Source of the DNA: CAYVSP01 sp964453655 | Lineage (GTDB): Bacteria > Patescibacteriota > Saccharimonadia > Saccharimonadales > CAYVSP01 | Reading direction: 5' to 3' | Assembly (NCBI GenBank): GCA_964453655.1 | Contig: CAYVSP010000022.1 | Location: forward strand, 1-13,938 | DNA length: 13,938 nt | Shown: one piece after another, positions 6,698-11,269 of the stretch | How the letters are laid out: the number at the start of each line of letters is the position of its first letter | Numbering within the stretch: the first letter of the stretch is position 1 | Notes under the pieces: model-generated | Seen by the model: the letters and a program-made list of their open reading frames with translations, nothing else | The model's database searches: none | Told to the model about the DNA's origin: nothing | Made by a program: the position numbers and the translations under genes

Positions 6698-6698
6698 T
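6693..6698 (+). promoter_or_regulatory. Possible second valS -10 element
   Basis: TTTAAT (5/6 to TATAAT) directly after the second copy of the leader repeat. Initiation here would start the mRNA at about 6704-6706, just before the valS start codons, bypassing the leader. Weak on its own. Confidence 0.35.
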
Positions 6699-6709
6699 AC
6701 AGAGGTGGT

Positions 6710-9274
6710 ATGATGGTCAGCATGAAACTGAGTAAGGTATACGAGCCGTCTGAACACGAGGAGCGTATTTATAAGCTCTGGGAAGAGAAGGGCGCTTTTA
6801 AACCAATCAATAGAGATACTAATGATTATTTCAGTCTTGTCATGCCGCCTCCAAACGCCAATGCCAACATCCACATCGGCACGGCCATAACTCTGGACCT
6901 TGAGGATATAGCCGTACGTTATAACAGATTGAGAGGCAAAGCTACCTTATTTCTGCCCGGTGCCGATCATGCCGGTTTTGAAACCCAGGCTGTTTACGAA
7001 AAACAGTTGGCCAAGGCAGGGAAGAGTCGCTTTGATTTCACCAGAGAAGAGCTTTATGATCAAATCTGGAAATTTGTTGACGAGAATAAAAAGAATTATG
7101 AAACACAGTTCCGCAAGCTCGGCGCCAGCGCTGATTGGAGCCGCTACACCTTCACGCTTGATAAAAAAATTGTCAGTAGAGCCTACGCGACGTTTAAAAA
7201 AATGTGGGACGAAGGACTGATTTACAGAGGCGAGAGGCTGGTTAATTTCTGCACCTTCCACGGCACCGGCTTTGCTGATATTGAAGTTACTTACAAAGAA
7301 GTCAAGGGTCATTTGTGGCACATCCGTTATCCGCTGACTGATGGCAGCGGGGAAGTGGTGGTGGCTACGACTCGCCCGGAAACCATGTTGGGCGATACAG
7401 CTGTAGCCGTGCATCCAGACGATCCGCGCTACCAAAAATTTGTTGGCAAAACCATCAAATTACCTCTGACAAATAGAGAAATCCCGATCATTGCTGACGA
7501 ATTCGTGGACCGTGAATTTGGTACTGGCGCTGTTAAGATAACGCCAGCCCATGACCCGAACGACTATGACGCTGCTCAGCGACATGATTTACCGATGATT
7601 TCAGTCATTGACCATGAGGGTAAAATGACGCATGAAGCAGGCGAAGCCTACCGCGGCATGAGTGCTGAAGAAGCGCGCAAAAAAGTGGTGGCTGATCTAG
7701 AAAAACAAGGCTTCCTAGGCAAAACCGAAGAAATCATCCACAGCGTCGGTCATTGTTATAAATGCGGTAATGTCATCCAGCCGCTATTACGCGAACAGTG
7801 GTTTGTCGACATGCAGCCGTTGGCCAAAAAAGCTATCAAGCACCTTAGAGCCGGTGAAATCACCTTTTATCCTGCGGCAAAACAAGACCAGTTAATCCGC
7901 TACTTGGAGGGGCTCAAGGATTGGAACATTAGCCGTCAAATTGCCTGGGGCATTCCGATTCCGGCCTTCCAAAATGTTAATGAGCCCGATGACTGGATTT
8001 ATGATGACCGGGTTGAATTAGAGACCCTTCATATAGATGGCAAAACTTATCGCCGCGACCCGGACGTTTTTGACACTTGGTTTAGTAGCAGCTCCTGGCC
8101 GTACGCTACTTTGGAGTATCCCGATAACTCTGACTATAAAAATTTCTACCCCTTGAGTTTGATGGAAACCGGCGGTGAGATCCTCTATCCGTGGGTGTCG
8201 CGCATGGTTATGCTGGGGCTTTACGTTACAGGCAAAGTTCCTTTCAAGGCTGTCTATATTCACGGCTATGTAATGGCCGAGGATGGCTCCAAAATGAGCA
8301 AATCATTAGGCAATGTGATTGATCCTTTGCCGGTTATTGAAAAGTTTGGTTCGGACGCTATGCGCATGGGACTTATTGCCGGACGGGCACCGGCTGTCAA
8401 CCGCGGTTACGACCAAGCTAAAATTGAAGGCGGCCGGAATTTCTGTAACAAACTGTGGAACGTGGCACGTTTTATTCAGGAAAAAATAGGCGATGAAGAG
8501 GTTAGCGAGACTCCACACCCAAAAAACATAGCCGATCATTGGATATTGACAAAATTACAACAATCAATAGAGAAGATTGCTCAGGATTTGGATAAATTTC
8601 GCTTCGCCGAAGCCTACGATACGCTTTATCATTTGCTGTGGGACGAGTTTGCCGATTGGTACATTGAAGCATCGAAAGTGGAAGTGAATAGGGAAGTACT
8701 GAGCCATGGACTTGAGACCATTCTTAAGCTCGCCCATCCGTTCGCCCCATTTGTTACTGAGGCTATTTGGCAGCAGCTAGGCAAAGATGGCTTGTTGATA
8801 ACCAGTAGCTGGCCGGTTACAGAGAAGGGAAATACTCCTCAAGCGGCACAGTTTGAGGAAATACGCGTAATCGTAACGGAAATCCGCACCATTAAAAGCC
8901 TGATGCATGCCCCCAAGCTCAATTTACATTTTGCCGATGATCAGTTCATGCATGAAAACGCATCGCTAATAAAGCAGTTGGCTGGCCTGCAACAGGTTAC
9001 TGGAGCTGATGTGGGACAAGGTGTCAAATTGACCCAAACGAAACATGAGAGCTGGCTTGATGTTGATCCTAAAACTGTTGCGAACTATTTGAAAGAACTT
9101 AAGGCTCAACAAGGCGAACAAGAGCAGCTTATCAAGCAGCTTAAAGGCCGTTTGGCTAATAAAGCCTACATTGATAAAGCCCCTAAGCACCTAGTTGCAG
9201 AAACCAAACAACAGCTCGCTGAAGCCATGGAACAATTAGAAAAGCTAAAAACTATTTATAAGCAATTTGGCTAG
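6710..9274 (+). CDS. valS: Valyl-tRNA synthetase
   Basis: Class I synthetase charging tRNA-Val, with an editing domain that clears Thr-tRNA-Val. 854 residues, near the family's usual length. Motifs: VMPPPNANANIHIGTA (44-59; the HIGH motif reads HIGT, His55-Thr58), LPGADHAGFETQ (82-93), LGASADWSR (137-145), editing-domain TTRPETMLGDTAVAVHP (220-236) and GTGAVKITPAHDPNDYD (271-287), GHCYKCGN (347-354), DVFDTWFSSSSWP (452-464), KMSKS (528-532), an anticodon-binding helical domain, and a C-terminal tRNA-binding coiled coil (about 795-850). The start is uncertain: ATG at 6710, 6713 or 6722; GAGG at 6702-6705 is best spaced (7 bases) for 6713. Convergent with the HTH-HAD gene, 11 bases apart. Confidence 0.97.
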   Translation: MMVSMKLSKVYEPSEHEERIYKLWEEKGAFKPINRDTNDYFSLVMPPPNANANIHIGTAITLDLEDIAVRYNRLRGKATLFLPGADHAGFETQAVYEKQLAKAGKSRFDFTREELYDQIWKFVDENKKNYETQFRKLGASADWSRYTFTLDKKIVSRAYATFKKMWDEGLIYRGERLVNFCTFHGTGFADIEVTYKEVKGHLWHIRYPLTDGSGEVVVATTRPETMLGDTAVAVHPDDPRYQKFVGKTIKLPLTNREIPIIADEFVDREFGTGAVKITPAHDPNDYDAAQRHDLPMISVIDHEGKMTHEAGEAYRGMSAEEARKKVVADLEKQGFLGKTEEIIHSVGHCYKCGNVIQPLLREQWFVDMQPLAKKAIKHLRAGEITFYPAAKQDQLIRYLEGLKDWNISRQIAWGIPIPAFQNVNEPDDWIYDDRVELETLHIDGKTYRRDPDVFDTWFSSSSWPYATLEYPDNSDYKNFYPLSLMETGGEILYPWVSRMVMLGLYVTGKVPFKAVYIHGYVMAEDGSKMSKSLGNVIDPLPVIEKFGSDAMRMGLIAGRAPAVNRGYDQAKIEGGRNFCNKLWNVARFIQEKIGDEEVSETPHPKNIADHWILTKLQQSIEKIAQDLDKFRFAEAYDTLYHLLWDEFADWYIEASKVEVNREVLSHGLETILKLAHPFAPFVTEAIWQQLGKDGLLITSSWPVTEKGNTPQAAQFEEIRVIVTEIRTIKSLMHAPKLNLHFADDQFMHENASLIKQLAGLQQVTGADVGQGVKLTQTKHESWLDVDPKTVANYLKELKAQQGEQEQLIKQLKGRLANKAYIDKAPKHLVAETKQQLAEAMEQLEKLKTIYKQFG

Positions 9275-9285
9275 TAAATCGTGGG

Positions 9286-10131
9286 CTAAGTTTCGGGTTC
9301 TAGAGAGCTACGGACGCGCTCGGCGCTCTCTGCCGGCCGGAAGTCGTCAAACCACAACACGTGCCAGCCCATGTGCTCGGCAGCCATAAGGTTGGTCCGT
9401 GAATCGTCTACCAACAATACTTCGGAGGGATCACAGTCCGCTTTTGCCTGAGCCGACTCATAAATCTCTTTTTCTGGTTTGATGGCGCCAATTTCTGAGG
9501 AGTCAATGATAGCTGTGTAGTGAATATTAGGGATAAGTCCTTTTTGGCGCATCATATCGATAAAGCCGGGCATTATGTTAGACAGCAAACCCACATGGTA
9601 GTGTTCGCTTGCCCACTTAAGCAGTTCGTGCATCTCCGGAATCGGGTCGATGGCCTCAAAGTAATATTTCTGCCAATCCAGCGCGTCCACCCCTAGCTTT
9701 TTCGCCAGCGCTTGATTGAACTCAGCTACGCTCATTTCTCCCCGGCAGGCTAAATCATTGTAGTGCCAGAAAGCGGTCTCAATAATGTCAGCCGCTGCCC
9801 CTGTATCCTTAGCCAACTGCATGAAGGCACCATGGAAAAATTTCACCAAACAGCCGTTGATATCAAAATAAACGAAACGCACGCCGCTTTTGCTGCGCTT
9901 TTTAGGCTGTGTGGCTGGCAGGGAAGGGGTACCAAGTAAATCGTCCAATGGTACCTGCAGCACAGCTGCAATTTGTTGAATCGTAAAAATTGACGGCGCT
10001 TTAATAGCACCACGCTCGATTTTGGCTAATGTTGAGTAGCTCAGTCCAGCGCGGTGGCAAAGCTCTTGCTGTGTTAATTTAGCAACTTGCCTGGCCTCTT
10101 GCAGGCGCTGACCCAGCCCTTTCTCATCCAT
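9286..10131 (-). CDS. Fusion of an Xre-type HTH domain and a HAD-family hydrolase domain
   Basis: 281 residues. Residues 6-66 are a Cro/CI helix-turn-helix (LGQRLQEARQVAKLTQQEL, then GLSYSTLAKIERG, with PLDDLLG at its end), a DNA-binding domain. A short basic linker (KKRSKSG, 77-83) leads to a HAD domain: motif I FDINGCL (Asp90; the usual second Asp is Asn92), a helical cap (about 100-165), motif II LLSN (Ser184), motif III Lys218 in AIKPEKEIY, motif IV VDD (Asp242-Asp243). All motifs are there except the acid/base Asp of motif I, as in some HAD subfamilies (YihX or haloacid dehalogenase-like). It may be a regulator sensing a phosphorylated or other small molecule, or an enzyme tethered to DNA; the role is not known. 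ATG 10129-10131 is 6 bases from a TATCAT -10. Confidence 0.92.
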   Translation of the reverse strand: MDEKGLGQRLQEARQVAKLTQQELCHRAGLSYSTLAKIERGAIKAPSIFTIQQIAAVLQVPLDDLLGTPSLPATQPKKRSKSGVRFVYFDINGCLVKFFHGAFMQLAKDTGAAADIIETAFWHYNDLACRGEMSVAEFNQALAKKLGVDALDWQKYYFEAIDPIPEMHELLKWASEHYHVGLLSNIMPGFIDMMRQKGLIPNIHYTAIIDSSEIGAIKPEKEIYESAQAKADCDPSEVLLVDDSRTNLMAAEHMGWHVLWFDDFRPAESAERVRSSLEPET

Positions 10132-10137
10132 AGCACT

Positions 10138-10166
10138 ATGATACTAGTTTAAGCTTAGACAGCCAA
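10138..10166 (-). promoter_or_regulatory. Promoter of the HTH-HAD gene, leaderless layout
   Basis: Minus strand: -35 TTGGCT (10161-10166), 17-base spacer, -10 TATCAT (10138-10143, 5/6). The ATG follows after 6 bases, with no Shine-Dalgarno sequence. Confidence 0.7.
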
Positions 10167-10196
10167 GAAAAATGGTACTAAATGGCTAGTCAATAG

Positions 10197-10376
10197 CTAT
10201 TTTTTCCAAAAAATGCCAAGCAGTGTAGTAACCAAAATTAATGTACCTAACGCGGCTGAAGCACCGAGAATGAGTGAATTTTTGGTGTTACCGCCATTGG
10301 ATTTGTAAGACTTGTTGTATACCCAAGCGCCAGTACCAAGACCGGTTAAAAAGCCTACCATCAAATCTGAAGCCAT
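10197..10376 (-). CDS. Small membrane protein, 59 residues, unknown function
   Basis: I translated this by hand on the minus strand: ATG 10374-10376 to TAG 10197-10199, beginning MASDLMVGFLTGLGTGAWVY and ending LVTTLLGIFWKK. Two short hydrophobic segments (about 5-20, glycine-rich, and 34-56, a good transmembrane helix) are separated by a polar Lys/Asn/Ser/Gly stretch; a Lys-Lys tail follows the second helix. The composition is clearly protein-like. It starts 14 bases after the HIT gene on the same strand and has its own TAGAAT hexamer 6 bases before the ATG, so it may be either co-transcribed or leaderless. No family recognised. Confidence 0.75.
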   Translation of the reverse strand: MASDLMVGFLTGLGTGAWVYNKSYKSNGGNTKNSLILGASAALGTLILVTTLLGIFWKK

Positions 10377-10382
10377 TCGTTT

Positions 10383-10388
10383 ATTCTA
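10383..10388 (-). promoter_or_regulatory. -10 element of the 59-residue gene
   Basis: Minus strand TAGAAT (5/6), 6 bases before the ATG; same layout as the neighbours. No -35 assigned; it would lie inside the end of the HIT gene. Confidence 0.5.
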
Positions 10389-10390
10389 CG

Positions 10391-10410
10391 CTAAAAAGCT
10401 AGCTTTTTAG
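10391..10410. repeat. 20-base perfect palindrome at the end of the HIT gene
   Basis: CTAAAAAG-CTAG-CTTTTTAG reads the same on both strands and includes the HIT stop codon. As RNA it can form an 8-bp stem with a 4-base loop. It is AT-rich with T5 in the 3' arm, so it may be a weak bidirectional terminator or an mRNA 3' structure. Confidence 0.6.
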
Positions 10411-10780
10411 CCATTTCTGCTAGTTGATCATCTGAAGGTTTGCTAACTGTGTGTTCGATTGTAGCTTCCAAGCCTTCGCTCATCGGAAAAACATGCACGT
10501 GAGCATGTGGCACAGCGAATCCTTCCAGCACAATACCCACCCTTTTTGGTTTCAGTACTTCGCGTTGGCGATTCGCTACTTTTTTGGCCACAGTCATAAG
10601 ATGTTGATACAGTTCGTCGTTGATATCCCATAAGTGATCGACTTGTTCCTTTGGTACCACTAGAGTGTGCCCGTAGGTATAAGGTTCTATGTCTAAAAAC
10701 GCAATCGTTTTATCGTCCTCATAAATTTTATGGCTGGGAATGTCACCTTTGATAATCTTAGTAAAAATTGAGTCGCTCAT
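10391..10780 (-). CDS. HIT-family nucleotide hydrolase/transferase
   Basis: Histidine-triad protein of 129 residues, typical for bacterial Hint/HinT-like proteins that hydrolyse AMP-linked substrates (for example adenosine phosphoramidates). N-terminal IFTKIIKGDIPSHKIYEDD and FLDIEPYTYGHTLVVPKE (28-45) are standard family blocks; the triad is PHAHVHVFP (91-99), with His92, His94 (expected nucleophile) and His96. Cytosolic. The C-terminal part is close to minimal and ends KKLAF. The ATG at 10778-10780 is 6 bases from a TAAAAT. It is the first gene of the minus-strand series followed by the 59-residue gene and the HTH-HAD gene. Confidence 0.96.
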   Translation of the reverse strand: MSDSIFTKIIKGDIPSHKIYEDDKTIAFLDIEPYTYGHTLVVPKEQVDHLWDINDELYQHLMTVAKKVANRQREVLKPKRVGIVLEGFAVPHAHVHVFPMSEGLEATIEHTVSKPSDDQLAEMAKKLAF

Positions 10781-10786
10781 GCATCT

Positions 10787-10792
10787 ATTTTA
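10787..10792 (-). promoter_or_regulatory. -10 element of the HIT gene
   Basis: Minus strand TAAAAT (5/6), 6 bases before the ATG, again a leaderless spacing. No convincing -35. Confidence 0.55.
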
Positions 10793-10824
10793 CCCTTTTA
10801 TTGCTTCTAACGGACCATTGTAGC

Positions 10825-10852
10825 CTGAGCCAAGAGGGGATTCTTGGCTCAG
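10825..10852. repeat. Perfect 11-bp hairpin between HIT and tRNA-Ser
   Basis: CTGAGCCAAGA (10825-10835), loop GGGGAT, TCTTGGCTCAG (10842-10852). No T-run on either side. Its centre carries one copy of the 13-base repeat CCAAGAGGGGATT that recurs at 11137-11149. It may end the tRNA transcript (minus) or protect its 3' end. Confidence 0.7.
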
Positions 10853-10874
10853 AAGAGGAGGAACAACACAAGAT

Positions 10875-10917
10875 CCCGCCAAATTTTAGCTACTTGATTG
10901 CTAAAATTTCGGGCGGG
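10875..10917. terminator. Long inverted repeat downstream of tRNA-Ser, possible terminator
   Basis: CCCGCC plus AAATTTTAGC (10875-10890), 9-base loop, GCTAAAATTT (10900-10909), then two unpaired bases (CG), then GGCGGG (10912-10917): 16 bp of stem. It lies 20 bases past the tRNA 3' end on the minus strand. No T-run follows, so the terminator role is inferred from position only. Confidence 0.45.
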
Positions 10918-10936
10918 GTTGGGGTTAGTTCGGACG

Positions 10937-11026
10937 TGGCGGAGGAGGCGAGATTCGAACTCGCGATAGAATTGCTTCTATACTGCTTTTCGAGAGCAGC
11001 GCCTTCAACCACTCGGCCACTCCTCC
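10937..11026 (-). tRNA. tRNA-Ser, anticodon CGA (reads UCG)
   Basis: All arms are visible on the minus strand. Acceptor GGAGGAG (11020-11026) pairs with CTCCTCC (10941-10947); discriminator G (10940), encoded CCA (10937-10939). D-arm GGCCGAGTGGTTGAAGGC; anticodon stem CTGCT/AGCAG with loop CTCGAAA, anticodon CGA at 10990-10992; long class II variable arm ATAGAA-GCAA-TTCTAT; T-arm GCGAG-TTCGAAT-CTCGC. The long variable arm and discriminator G are serine identity elements. Encoding CCA makes the 3' end independent of nucleotidyl addition. Confidence 0.97.
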
Positions 11027-11146
11027 AAACCGCTTTGACGCGACCTGATTTAGATTTTATCAGGTCGCTACTTGGTCAAGCTATGCAGCTTGACTGGCAT
11101 CGAGAGCGGCGCACTAGACCAGACTATGCGACCCTTCCAAGAGGGG
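11027..11146 (-). ncRNA. Structured leader upstream of tRNA-Ser (possible ncRNA or tRNA-like relic)
   Basis: Between the predicted minus-strand start (~11140) and the tRNA. It holds hairpin A (GCGACCTGAT 11040-11049 with ATCAGGTCGC 11059-11068, 9-base loop) and hairpin B (GTCAAGC 11075-11081 with GCTTGAC 11088-11094, 6-base loop). GCGACC at 11128-11133 could instead pair with GGTCGC at 11063-11068, competing with hairpin A. It also contains TCGAGAGCGGCGC (11100-11112), 12/13 identical to the tRNA's own anticodon region (10990-11002). I recognise no known RNA family. Confidence 0.4.
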
Positions 11147-11152
11147 ATTATA
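11147..11152 (-). promoter_or_regulatory. -10 element of the tRNA-Ser transcription unit
   Basis: Perfect TATAAT on the minus strand, with a weak TTGTTT 16 bases upstream as the only -35 candidate. Gives a ~115-base leader before the mature tRNA. Confidence 0.55.
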
Positions 11153-11256
11153 CGGATTTCCCTTGCTTAAACAACGCTTGATAAGCTAGCTGCTACATAC
11201 CACGTCCTAAAAGGCTGATAACTTGTAGCTTTGAATTTCGCAAATGCTTCGTCTAG

Positions 11257-11262
11257 TACAAT
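11257..11262 (+). promoter_or_regulatory. -10 element of the MprF-like gene, leaderless layout
   Basis: TACAAT (5/6), 7 bases before the GTG at 11270. A TTGAAT lies at 11231-11236, but a 20-base spacer is too long for a normal -35. No Shine-Dalgarno sequence. Confidence 0.55.
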
Positions 11263-11269
11263 TGTATAA

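Larger units (their letters stand above)
6434..6709 (+). other. Gene-free stretch upstream of valS, largely the valS leader
   Basis: No long gene on either strand. Contents: a tandem CCGATTA x2 (6464-6477), an extended -10 promoter (6521-6529), a 13-codon ORF frame (6534-6572), a hairpin (6559-6578), a 21-codon ORF frame with a good Shine-Dalgarno sequence (6635-6697), a second hairpin (6635-6667), and a second copy of the promoter-proximal sequence (6674-6692) next to a second -10-like box. I looked for a T-box (AGGGTGG...ACCGCG core) because valS genes often carry one, and found none. Confidence 0.6.
10830..11149 (+). repeat. 13-base direct repeats flanking tRNA-Ser
   Basis: CCAAGAGGGGATT occurs exactly at 10830-10842 and 11137-11149, bracketing the tRNA and its structured leader. 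The left copy sits in a hairpin, the right copy overlaps the minus-strand -10 of the tRNA unit. Confidence 0.7.

Noticed and set aside
6536..6709. T-box riboswitch in the valS leader
   Set aside because: No T-box core (AGGGTGG with ACCGCG) and no recognisable specifier loop or antiterminator.
10768..11181. 137-codon plus-strand frame across the tRNA-Ser region
   Set aside because: It runs through the tRNA, giving the familiar EARFEL-type artefact, and has no ribosome-binding site or family match.
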